Of a stretch of DNA of 64,000 bases, positions 46,435 through 56,229 are shown piece by piece. Position numbers and translations under genes: made by a program. The notes beneath the pieces are model-generated. The model was given only the letters and a program-made list of their open reading frames with translations, was not told the DNA's origin and searched no databases. Source of the stretch: Ctena decussata (lineage: Eukaryota; Mollusca; Bivalvia; Lucinida; Lucinidae); the NCBI GenBank assembly GCA_963989385.1, contig OZ022507.1:57795400-57859399 (forward strand), in the 5' to 3' direction. Positions within the stretch are counted from its first letter, which is position 1, and each line of letters starts with the position of its first letter.

Positions 46435-46690
46435 GTCTGGGTATATATTGATCTCAAATAGTAAATCTATTGTGAATATTGAACCGCTTGACCAATGAAT
46501 ACCTGACCTTTTTGTAAATGTGTGGATGTAAACAGATACCTTGCGTCATGAGCAAACAGCGAAGACTCATATCACCCTGCACATTTGCGTAGTCTGATGA
46601 GACTATTTGAAGGTATTTCGATATCTCAGGATCCGCAGGTTGTTACGACACATGGAACACTGTGTGCAGACAGTGTAAATACGCATTGTT
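46435..46690 (+). repeat. Dispersed repeat, shared with 63720-63980
   Basis: Shared blocks: GGTATATATTGATCTC, GAGCAAACAGCGAAGAC, ATCACCCTGCACATTTGCG, TTGTTACGACACATGG. The two copies are in the same orientation. Confidence 0.75.
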
Positions 46691-46980
46691 CGCAAATACT
46701 ATAATGTCCTTTTTTTCGGATGAATACCCACATATACGCCTTTTTCAATGACTGTCATAGATTCCCTTGGACATACAGTAAAGCCAGAGAAAGACTTGAC
46801 ACCCTTGTGCAACCCAGTTGCACATGAGTTGCACTACACCTGAGCTAGCTTTGAGCATTGAGTTGCACCCAATTCTCAAACCGTAGTGCACCTGAAGTTC
46901 AGAGTTCAGATTGAACCTTTACACATACTTTTATGATTAGCCAGTAATGGAATGGACATACAGTTTGTGCACTACCCACA

Positions 46981-47364
46981 TCATCTTCTTTTTTTTAATT
47001 TGTATTGCAAGAGTAAAGAAAATATAACAATTTTAAATTTATATTGGTTTTAATTTTCTGATGTCTTTCTTTTTTCTTTTTTTTTTCTTTTATTTGCAAA
47101 AGTGAAAATTATCTTAGTTTGTGTATTTTTTTCCTTTTTTCTGTCTTTAATTCTTTCTTTGAGTATTTTTAGAAGACAATTAAAATAATACACATATGTT
47201 AATTTATTCTTAATATAACAGAAAATAAAATAAAATATTGTAATAATCTATTTCAAGTAAAGAGAAGCCATGTGTTGTAAGCTATTGAACTATCAACTTT
47301 ATTTTTTTATTTTTAAAGGAAATATAAGAATTCTAAATTTGTTTTTGCTTTAATTTCTAATGTC

Positions 47365-47408
<44 letters not shown>

Positions 47409-47612
47409 TTTGCAAAAGTGAAAATTATCTTAATTTGTGTATTTTTTCTGTCTTTAATTCTTTCTTTCAGTTTTTGAGAAAGCAATTAAAATGATTCATA
47501 TCACATAATTTATTCTAAATATCATAGAAGACAATTAAAATATTATAATAATCTATTTTAAGTATCAGAAAAGACATATTGTAAGGTATTGAACTATCAA
47601 CTTTATTTTATT
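46981..47612 (+). repeat. Tandem duplication of about 310 bp (AT-rich)
   Basis: GCAAAAGTGAAAATTATCTTA and GAACTATCAACTTTATTTT occur in both halves (46981-47305, 47306-47612). The T runs differ in length. Confidence 0.88.
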
Positions 47613-47830
47613 CTTTTATTTAATCTTGAATCATGACAAAACTAACACAATGAGTTGTGGATCAAGCATATTCAAAGGTAAATCTGTTTGTTTGTTCTAA
47701 ATCCACTTTCATTACGCTTTTGAATCTTAGTTTATTGTGCTGTTGTTTTAACAATAAACTCTAAAACTGAGTAGATACATGTATTCCCACTTCTGCGGCG
47801 TCTTAAGTAAACAAAGTCAGAAATAAATTA

Positions 47831-47885
47831 GCCGCGACACGACAAAACCATCAATGTGGTTGTTCGCCCAGCGCAGAATTGAAAT
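47831..47885 (+). mobile_element. Left end of the TGAGCCGCGACACG MITE
   Basis: AGCCGCGACACGACAAAACC to GTTCGCCCAGCGCAGA, then truncated where the next tandem array starts. Confidence 0.75.
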
Positions 47886-48420
47886 GCATGGATAAGAATT
47901 CAAAGACTAGAGGGCAAACAGTGTAGATTTGGATGATGCTGGTTATTATGAGCCGCATTATCTGGATCTACGCTATTTGCCAATTCCGCGCTTTTCGTTC
48001 TTTAGCGCTCTAGGTGTTTAAAAAAATGGATAAGAATTCACAGACTAGAGAGAAAACAGTGTAGATCTAGATGAGGCTGCTCATTCAATTGATTATGAGC
48101 CGCCACATGAGGATCTACATTATCTGCAAATTCAGCAATTTTCATTTTTTGTTTTGCGCTTTAGATGTTAAAAAAATGGATAAGAATTCAAACACTAGAG
48201 GGCAAACAGTGCAGATCTAAATGAGGCTGCCCACTATGAGCCGCCTCATCAGGATCTACACTATTTGCAAATTCAGCTATTTTAGTTTGTTCGCGCTATA
48301 TTAAAGAAATGGATAAGAATTCAAAGACTAGAGGGCAAACAGTGTAGGCTTATTATGAGTCGCCTCATCAGGATCTACGCTATTTGCAAATTACGCTGTT
48401 TTCGTTCTTCAAAATATGAG
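47886..48420 (+). repeat. Tandem repeat, four units of about 134-148 bp
   Basis: Units start near 47888, 48027, 48175 and 48309 with ATGGATAAGAATTCA. They carry ACTAGAGGGCAAACAGTG, then TATGAGCCGCCTCATCAGGA and CTACACTATTTGCAAATTC. Each unit is partly palindromic (AACAGTGTAGATC versus GATCTACACTATT). A lone related unit is at 23585-23715. Confidence 0.92.
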
Positions 48421-49476
48421 ATGCCTTGTCTGCAAGGATTAAGACAGTTTACTAGTTTATCATGTTTTCCTGCAATTTTTTATCACGTTTTTCCCGCATT
48501 TTTTTTAAAATGGGGAGCGACTTTTGTGTCTTTCTTGTCTGCTTTCCTAGACAAAATTAACTCATATAGGAAAGAATTTGATCATAGGGGCTCACTTTAA
48601 TTCTTTCTTGGGTTGAACCCTACATGTATATTGAAAGAAAATGAAAATGATAAGAGTTGCTTCCTCTGAAAGTGTATCTGGTCACCAAAAGTAGACAAAA
48701 CCCTCCTTTAGTTTATAAACCCTCAAAGCACCTAAAAGGCAGACGACAATTTACTTTTGCAAAATTTCGAAAAAGCATCACAAATACAGAGTTCCAGACT
48801 GCAATCCCTTATTAGAACCGTCTCGGTGAATCGATTCTAATGAGGGCTTACAACTTACTTTTCTATGGAGAAATGTGATAAATTATCTGTAAATTACCAC
48901 ACTCTTATCTGAAGTACTGCAAAACAACTATGTCTACCCCTGCAAATAGTTGAAGTGTCTCTAAATTCTCTCATCAAGCAAATTCTTTAGTAAGTTAATT
49001 CGATCAAACAGGTATCTGTTTCACGATCGCAATGTTTGTATATGAAGTGTGCCGAAACCTCGCTTCACACCCTCAGGCTTGTCAATAGTTGACTCCGGCT
49101 GATAACAAGATTTCATGGACTATTATGAAAAAGGGTTGGTGTTTTCCGAACACTCTTAGTTAAGATTTTAAAAAAATGAGGGAAAGAGAACACACATGGA
49201 AAAAAAGGGGTTTTGGGGGGGGGGAGTAAGATTCATATTATGCTTGTCAAAACAGTGGTCCTTGGCCGGTCCGGATCAGCCGCGACGGCCTTGAATACAG
49301 TTTGAATTGGTGATCATATGGATTTTGCATAAGAGATATGTGTAAACGTTTATCTTTCACGCAATACGGTATACAGTATTAAAGTTCATGGGTACACTTT
49401 CAGGAATAGCAACTCTGCAATTTTCAATTTTTACTAATTTCTCAAGTGGGGTCAATTCATCAAGAAGCTAGAAATA
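48421..49476. other. Intergenic, no gene seen
   Basis: Includes ACCGTCTCGGTGAATCGATT, a small hairpin, near 48820. An 81-residue frame at 48355-48600 overlaps the array and is not called. Confidence 0.4.
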
Positions 49477-49700
49477 AGCTGCGACACGAGAAAACCAACA
49501 ATGTGGTTGTGCGGCCAGCGCAGACTCAGATCCGCCCAGTCTGAGCAGAGTCTTCGCTGTCCGCATGAAGGTAGCTCAGACCCTTAGCTACCCATTAAAC
49601 GCTAAACGAAGACTCTGATCAGACTGGGTGGATGCTCAGGCTGATCTGAGTCTGCCCTGGGCGCACAACCACATTGTTGGTTTTCTCGTGTCGCGGCTCA
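49477..49700. mobile_element. MITE of the TGAGCCGCGACACG family, copy 11
   Basis: Ends AGCTGCGACACGAGAAAACC and GTGTCGCGGCTCA, GAGAAAACC/GGTTG subfamily, with a small left-arm deletion. Confidence 0.93.
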
Positions 49701-50660
49701 AATGTGTCCACAGCCTGGTCAGAGTCTACACAATTTGCAACCCATTACGACATATAATGCAACAGGAATATTTCCTTTCCATGGTGACTACATGTGATAC
49801 AAAGAATAAAGATGTCTTTGTAGATTTTTTCATTTGTATTATTTTTTTCATACCTTATGTCTTAATGTGGACTAGTTGAGGGAAATCAATAACAGATACC
49901 TTGCTTTAATCACTTAACTTATTTCCTCAAACTGATTATCAATGATTTTCAAAACATATGTTTCACAGTCTAATTGTAGTCTTAGGGATCTGTGCAGCGA
50001 GCCTTGAAACAAAAATTTTATCTTTACAAATTGCGTTGTCCTTCTTTATTTGAAAATTCAAAATTTATTAAATTGCAGAATATTTTAACTACTAAACCAA
50101 TAAACAAATAAATAAAATAAAATAAAATGAAAAATAAAATAATGAATTAAAAAGTTAATAATATTAAATTTGAAAATTATAATGGCGAAATATGTAAAAT
50201 GGTAAAAAGTAAAGTAAGTACGATTTGTAAGTGATATACAAGAAAATATTAATATATATACATCAAAATTTCTTTCTTCTAAATTTCCTTTTTCAGTTCA
50301 ATTCTATTTTTCTATCTATTTTATTTTATTTGCATTTTCTCTTTTTTTTTTTCAAAATATATGGTTCTGATCTCCATTTGTTTAAGGTTTTACTGGATTG
50401 ATTCATGAATATACACCACCGGGAACCCTGAAGCTGGCAGCGGTCTCAGCTCTTTAATATTTTATGACTCTAATAATGAGGAGATTCAGAGATGCATTTG
50501 ATATTCTTATTACCCATTTATTGAAGAAGATTCCATTATGGGTTTGAAGAGCAAAATCCAGACCTTTAAGTACACAGTAATCAAACATTTACACAAACAA
50601 GAAATCTTCTTGCCCAAGGATACATGTATTGACAGATGCCTTATTCAAATCCATCTCATT
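49701..50660. other. AT-rich region inside the 5 kb element
   Basis: No gene. It includes AT-rich stretches (about 50098-50250). Confidence 0.4.
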
Positions 50661-50849
50661 CGAGCCGCTGCGCGACAGATCCAACAAAATGACTTAGTAA
50701 AGACTCAGATCGGCCTTAGCATCCACCGAGGCTGATCAGAATCTTCTCTGACTGCATGAGCAAAATAGAGACTGATCAGACTGGACGGATTCCCAGGCTG
50801 AAATGCGTCTTCGCTAGGCGGACAGGGAATGTCATGGTTTTGTCAGATA
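50661..50849. mobile_element. MITE of the TGAGCCGCGACACG family, copy 12 (diverged)
   Basis: CGAGCCGCTGCGCGACAGAT and AGACTCAGATCGGCCT to the left. The right end is weak (GGTTTTGTCAGATAG). It is an old copy. Confidence 0.75.
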
Positions 50850-51790
50850 GAAGTTGTAATGATATAAAATTATGTATATAAGTCCACAAATTTCCGTAAT
50901 TACTTCAGAAATAGTGATAGAGATAATTAGCCAAATTTATTATCGTGTAACGTTATGTAAATAAATATATTGAAATATAAATAATTAAATACGCAGCGTT
51001 AAGCAAGCTCTTCCAAAACATCGATATACTAAAATAAACATATTTAAATGAGCATTACTAATTGAGGTGCTCTGCAATAAATAAGGTAACAATTAGATAA
51101 ATACTTACCTGAAAGTTACTTCTGTCTGGCTGTCATCTTCTATTGTCTTATAACAACAAAAGCATTAAAGAAATGTGTTGGGAATAACGCATTATATACA
51201 TTTAAATATTATGGCACTTCTCACTCCACCTACTCATAATTTTGTCACTAGGAAAAACTAATGACCAATTAAAGAAAGGGGTATTAGAAAAAATCATTGT
51301 TTGCGCACCTTTAAATTACTTTGATAGAATGTTCTATTTAATGTAATTATCCCAACCTTTTACCACTATTTTTAATTGATTGGTATTCATTAATAAATAG
51401 ATGGTGATTACAGACTTCAAATGACATAAAAAGATCAAATTTGATATGTTTGGTTAAATGAAAAGAGGGAATGAAATAGATAAATAAAAATAAAGTAAAA
51501 AAGAAAAATCAAGAATAAATGGTGTCTTACAATGTTGAACTAAGAACTGTAGAGTAGGTTTATAGTAAATATACTGAACATGAATGTGCACATTGAATTC
51601 ACAGGTGATTGCTGAGTTGGAAATTTGTCTAGTGCACTTGGGTCGCAAAGTCGAGTGCACCTGTGTCTCTGAGCTTACTCAAAGTCATGTGCACACCTGT
51701 CTCTTGGCTAGTGCACATCAGTTGCACTTTATGTCAAGTTTTTCTCTGGCTTTACTGTATGTGTATAGTTAATAAAAGTCCATAATCTTA

Positions 51791-52091
51791 AGACAACGTC
51801 ATGGGAATAGTTATCGCGGAACACAGTGTTTTAGATAAGGATCATGTCAGATAAATTTGGACAGTGCCATTATTTCCTTTATATGTCAGTTGCTTGGAAT
51901 TAAAACAAAAATAACCGGACAAACTATGGAAACCCTGATGAGATGGCTCATTAGAGCCGTCTCATCTGGATTTTCACTGTTTGCAGTGGTATGTCTGAAT
52001 TTACCCGTTGTCCGAAGTTACCCGACTCGATCCTATATTATCAAAAGACAACGTAATGGGAATAGTCATCGCGGAACACAGTGCTTTTAAT
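51791..52091 (+). repeat. Direct repeat pair of about 47 bp upstream of Gene C
   Basis: AAGACAACGTCATGGGAATAG with ATCGCGGAACACAGTG at 51791-51837 recurs at 52044-52091 with three or four differences. The space between includes GAGACGGCTC-type repeat sequence near 51950. The copy nearest the gene is about 60 bp before the ATG. Confidence 0.85.
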
Positions 52092-52150
52092 TAGTAAACC
52101 ATCGGTTTATAAAAAAAAAAAATAAAAAACGTTGGATGGTATCTTACAAA

Positions 52151-52319
52151 ATGGCCACAAATGAAACCAAAAATACCAAACAAAAGCCATATGATTATTT
52201 ATTCAAAGTTTTACTCGTTGGCGATAAGCAAGCAGGAAAGTCAGCTCTATTAAAACGGTTCGCAGACGGCAGTTTCTCAGAGAATTATACCCCAACAATT
52301 GGCGTTGACTTCATAATTA
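52151..52319 (+). pseudogene. Gene C exon 1, first part: Rab-like GTPase interrupted by a repeat
   Basis: ATG at 52151 gives [20 protein letters not shown], close to the start of Gene A (MATNTQ...YDYLFK). An upstream in-frame ATG at 52136 would add five residues, but the Gene A match supports 52151. P-loop [11 protein letters not shown], switch [12 protein letters not shown] with the canonical Thr. At about 52319 the frame enters a repeat and stops at 52345. The frame resumes at 53458 (see next entry), so the interruption is an insertion. Whether the gene is dead or spliced around the insert cannot be told from sequence; no GT-AG pair lies at the junctions, so pseudogene is favoured. Confidence 0.8.
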
Positions 52320-53455
52320 ACACGAGCTGTCGCCTGACAGCATAGCTCGCCTGAATGGGTGCTTGCCCATCACACAGTTGCTATGGTGGTGTGGACTACT
52401 AAGCATAAAACTTCAGACAAGCATGTCCATAATGACAACACGTTTATAAACAAAAGCTATCTCAGAAATAAGTCTTAAAATAAAATTAAAATAAAAAAAT
52501 CCACATGAAATGTCAAAGTCCATGAGCTTGAGGTCAAAGAACTAAGGGGTGGAGATGGGGGCTGCAGGGGCTAGGATGTATGAAACCTTGAACCATTATC
52601 TAACATCAGTCCAAGTATTAGTATCAACTGAGTTCATCGTGGCACTGTGAAATTATGTCTTCATAAATATAAAACTATACCAAATCTTTAAGACAAAATT
52701 CAAAGTTGATGACCTTGACTTCAAGGTCATGCAGTGGGGTAAGTATATGGTGTTTTGTAATAACTCAAAACAGTGTCTAACATCAGTTCAAGTGTAAATT
52801 AAATCTCTGCCAAGCATTATGAATCAGTATGCAATTAGAAAACTTTAATAAAGACCAAACTACCTAAGTCCGTGACCTTAGCATCAAGGTCATTGAGCGG
52901 GGGTCGGGGAAGTACTATGTAAAACTTTGAAGTAATATCTAACTACAGTGCAAATATAAAAAGAATTCATCAGTGAATTCAGGAGATATGTGTCTTTAAA
53001 AAACTTTAACCAAAACATCCAATCAATAAAAAGACATTTTTCTAAGTTCATGACCTTGACATCAAGGTCACTGAGGGGGTGGGGGTAGTACCTTGGAAAA
53101 CTTTGGACCAATATCTAACTACAGTGCAAGTATCAAAGAAATCCATCCATGGGTTAGGGAGATATTGGGCTTTATAAAACTTTAACCAAAACATCCAGTC
53201 CAAAAAAACTCCCAATTTTCTAAGTCCATGACCTTGAAATCAAGGTCACGGAGTGGGGTGGGGGTGGTACCCTGTTAAACGTTGGACCAATATCTAATTA
53301 CAGAGTAAGTATCAAAAGAATCCATCCATGGGTTAAGGAGATAGAGGTCTTTAAAAAACTTTAACCAAAACATCCAATCCGGACGCGGACGCGGACGCAG
53401 ACGCCGACGCCGTGGTGACAACAATAGCTCTTCCTGAACTTTCGTTCAGGCGAGC
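52320..53455. mobile_element. 1.1 kb repeat inserted in Gene C exon 1
   Basis: It is flanked by TA (52318-52319 and 53456-53457), consistent with a TA target site. Near the ends TAGCTCGCCTGAA (52344) and TTCAGGCGAGCTA (53445) are inverse. The interior is about five tandem units of about 165-190 bp, each with ATGACCTTGACATCAAGGTCA-type palindromes. No transposase frame, so it is non-autonomous. Confidence 0.85.
52505..53385 (+). repeat. Tandem repeat of about 165-190 bp with divergent TCAAGGTCA sites
   Basis: Units at about 52512, 52700, 52865, 53045 and 53222. The last four contain TCAAGGTCA, and three of them also carry TGACCTTGA in the reverse direction just before it. TCAAGGTCA is the extended half-site bound by ERR and NR5A (SF-1/FTZ-F1) nuclear receptors. 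That is a match of sequence; binding is unproven. Confidence 0.85.
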
Positions 53456-53457
53456 TA

Positions 53458-53521
53458 AAAGTATCACCTTAGCTGGAACAACTATAAAACTTCAGGTGTG
53501 GGATACAACCGGAGACGAAAG
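53458..53521 (+). pseudogene. Gene C exon 1, second part
   Basis: In the expected frame after the insert it reads SITLAGTTIKLQVWDTTGDE, and then AG|GTACTA. This is the beta2-beta3 and G3 segment with the intron donor at the same place and phase 2 as Genes A and B. The Gln normally at the DxxG+1 position is Asp here. No second exon could be found in the remaining 10.5 kb. Confidence 0.85.
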
Positions 53522-53990
53522 GTACTAACTTTTTTTCCTTTTTTCACAAGGCATGCATGAGAAATCAGTAAAAATTTTAAATATTTGAGTGACATGTCTG
53601 GGCAAACATTGCAGACCCAGATCAGACTACTCCCTCTGGGTCTACACTGTTTGCCATTCTATCTGCCTATTTTAAACTCATGATTGACTTAAACATAATG
53701 GTTCATTTTTATGACAGTAACGCTAGTTTTTTATCGTTTTTTTGCAAGTATTCTCGTAACCAAGTAACACCTAACCTTATAGTTCAGCTGTCAGACGATG
53801 CTAAATATAGACAAGGGCAAAAGAAAGAAGAAAGTAAACCTTTTAAACGCCCATATTTCACACGTTCTTCATTGTTCAGGCCCGAAATTCTGCATCATTT
53901 ATTTTTACTAAAGATTGTACAGTAAAATTACTGAGTGAAACGCTTGACTAGCAGATGCCGTTTTTTGCACATTTTCCACATGCAGCAAAA
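53522..53990. other. Presumed start of Gene C intron
   Basis: It follows the GTACTA donor. It contains a short inverted repeat (CAAACATTGCAGACCCAGAT and TGGGTCTACACTGTTTG, 53605-53655). No exon 2 recognised. Confidence 0.5.
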
Positions 53991-53994
53991 TGGA

Positions 53995-54262
53995 TGATAC
54001 GCTTTATCATATGACGTCGCTGTTATTCAGTGGATAACGTCGTGTCATAAAAATCGTACGACCAAGCGTGTTATAACACTTAGGCACGTACACGTAACTT
54101 CACTGACAACGTCCATATCAACAATACGTTTTCTAATTTTAAAGGGTGATATGATAAACAGAATTTTACACTCGTGGTCATTTTATATGAAATCTGTGAA
54201 ACTCGCCGAAGGCTCGTTTCATAAATTTTATCTGAAATGACTACTCGTGTAAGATCCTCTAT
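53995..54262 (+). mobile_element. Copy of the GGATCTTACACGAGTGG repeat family
   Basis: GACGTCGCTGTTATTCAGTG to CTACTCGTGTAAGATCCTCT, with the AAACTCGCCGAAGG/CTCGTTTCATAA hairpin near the end. It matches 18930-19235 almost throughout. Confidence 0.85.
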
Positions 54263-54950
54263 TTTGTTGTTAATCTGCATTTGAAATCCCCGGGTGTTCT
54301 TACAAACCAAACACAAGATTTGCGTTTCATTTGCATGATGAAAAGGCTTCCAGTGACATGCAGAATTCATACACGCAGAGGTAAAAGAAAGTATACGTTT
54401 TAAATTCGATAGGCCATACCAAAGGCATTCTTTTTGGGATCCAACATGACATACCCGCTTACTAAATCGTCGATTCTTCCAAACCCTGCTGCAAAAATAG
54501 GTCAGATAACTTGTACAATTTCATTTTTAAACTGTGTTTTGAGCGATTTTTGTCCTAACCTCAAACGTCGCCAACAATCAGTAACCGTCAAGAATAAGTG
54601 TTTTTAAGTATGATAACAGCTTGGTTTCCTCTTTGAATGTACGGGATTTCAGATAATATTTTTGCCATAAAGATACATGTGTGCGCATGTGTGCAAAGAA
54701 AAATTGGCTCTGCGAAATCATGGTACCTGATTAGTTATTGAAATATATCTTACCATTCCATAAACTATACATTGTGTCATCCCATTATAATCGCCTCAGT
54801 GAGCCATGGTATATCATGGACGCCAAAATTAATCTGCTCCAATTAGTCGATTTCGTGAAACCACAAAATTTCAGTACGCAGATATTAAGTCTTTTACAGT
54901 ATTTCAGAGTTTAAATGGAAAAAAACACAGTCATGTATGCAAGAAAATAG
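54263..54950. other. Intergenic, no gene seen
   Basis: No gene or repeat was recognised apart from short GAGCGATTTTTG-like pieces. Confidence 0.4.
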
Positions 54951-54954
54951 AAGT

Positions 54955-55790
54955 TTCTGTTTAATTGAGAGTTTTTGTAAAACAGCAGTTTCATTTACAT
55001 GACTGCAAACGCACTCCCCCCCCCCCCCCCCACGCCCCCAACACACACACACACACGCTAGCGCCGATTTCAGCGCTATTCGATTTTCAAAGATATCAGC
55101 ACTAGTTCATTGATGACAAAGGAAGTCAAATGACCCACGACAAAACCAAAACAAATGGCATGAGCGCTCAGCGAACTTTCAGATCAGCCTGGGTATGCGC
55201 AGAGTCTGATCAGAGTTTTCGGAATGAGGGTAGCTTAGACCCTTAGCTATTCTTTAAGCCTGCCGGGCTAATCTGAATCTTCGCTATGCGCAAATGCCAC
55301 TTTGTTGGTTTTGCCATGTTGCGCCTCAAATGTACTCTTCACTATAACAAAGTACCTGGATATTTTTTACAGCCGCCACTCTTATCTTGATTCCAGCTGC
55401 ATTGAATTCAACTAAAGCATTAAAGATTGACTATAGAAACAAAAGACGCATACAAAAAAAGAAAAAAAGAAAACAAACAAAAACTTTCTTGGTTTAATCA
55501 TATAACAGCAGTGTCATTTGCAAGACAGCATGCGCCCTCTAGCGCCAACTTTAGCGTTACACGACTTACAAAGTTACTAGAACTGCTCAGCGATGCCAAA
55601 GAAAATAAATTATATAACATCTACTATATGCATGATATGACAGAGTACAATACAATCTTGTACAGCAGCCACACGTAATTTAACTCCAGCTGCAGTGAAG
55701 TCAATTAAAATCGTCAAAGGTTGCCACTAGCAACCTTTTGCGATTTTATTTGACTTCACTGCAAGAATGAACAACTCGGATCCTCGGTTT
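54955..55790 (+). repeat. Satellite of about 240 bp units, interrupted by a MITE
   Basis: Units contain ACAGCAGTGTCATTTGCA, CTCTAGCGCC, CGATTTTCAAAG, ACAGCCGCCAC and CCAGCTGCAGTGAAGTCAA. The first unit is split by the MITE at 55131-55328, with its parts (54960-55130 and 55329-55480) on each side. A second array is at 62090-62640. A CA and C run lie near 55016-55060. Confidence 0.8.
55131..55328. mobile_element. MITE of the TGAGCCGCGACACG family, copy 13
   Basis: Degenerate ends (TGACCCACGACAAAACC, GCCATGTTGCGCCTCA) and a well-preserved CAGATCAGCCTGGGTATGCG. It is inserted into the 240 bp satellite. Confidence 0.85.
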
Positions 55791-55802
55791 AGTTATGACT
55801 CT

Positions 55803-56222
55803 TCGGCCGCGTTCACACGAGCAAAGTTTCTATGTCGCAGAAACTTTAACAAAAATGACAAACATTTTGCGTTTACACGGAGCAAATTATTTGTTAAAAA
55901 TTGACATAGAATCTTTGTCAAATAAACTTTCAATTGGCAATAAAAATATATGCTGCAGTGTTCACACGACCAAATATTATTCGTCAAAGTTAGACAAAAT
56001 CTTTGTCACATTTTCCAGGCTTATATCAAAGTTCTTTGTTACATTATCTTTAGCAAAGTTCTCCGTTTACATGGACAAATTTAATTTGTCGATCGGAAGT
56101 AATTTTACCAAATATATTTGTCAAAGAAATAATGTCATATTCTGGCATTTACACGAGCACATTTTTCTGTGACAAACCGTCTTTGTCATAGAAACTTTGC
56201 CCATGTAAACGCAGCTTTAGTA
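55803..56222. mobile_element. TIR element rich in TTTGTC, CGGCCGCGTTCACACGAGCA
   Basis: The left end GCCGCGTTCACACGAGCAAA pairs with the right end TTTGCCCATGTAAACGCAGC. Inside are repeated TTTACACG and TTTGTCA-like words about 40-70 bp apart. The 125-residue plus frame is repeat translation. Confidence 0.8.
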
Positions 56223-56229
56223 TATCTCC

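Larger units (their letters stand above)
46776..51757. mobile_element. 5 kb non-coding element with TIRs and subterminal repeats
   Basis: The left end CAGTAAAGCCAGAGAAAGAC and right end GTTTTTCTCTGGCTTTACTG are inverse (26 bp, one mismatch), flanked by TA on both sides (46774-46775, 51758-51759). Both subterminal zones carry several GTGCAC and GTTGCAC copies (left 46800-46905, right 51630-51725). No transposase frame was seen. The interior is AT-rich and holds tandem duplications and MITEs of other families, so it has been invaded since insertion. Confidence 0.8.

Noticed and set aside
52136..52345. A complete 69-residue short GTPase ending at 52345
   Set aside because: The last residues come from an inserted repeat; the true exon continues at 53458.
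55795..56172. 125-residue plus-strand frame
   Set aside because: It lies within a TIR repeat; its regularity comes from repeated TTTGTC words.
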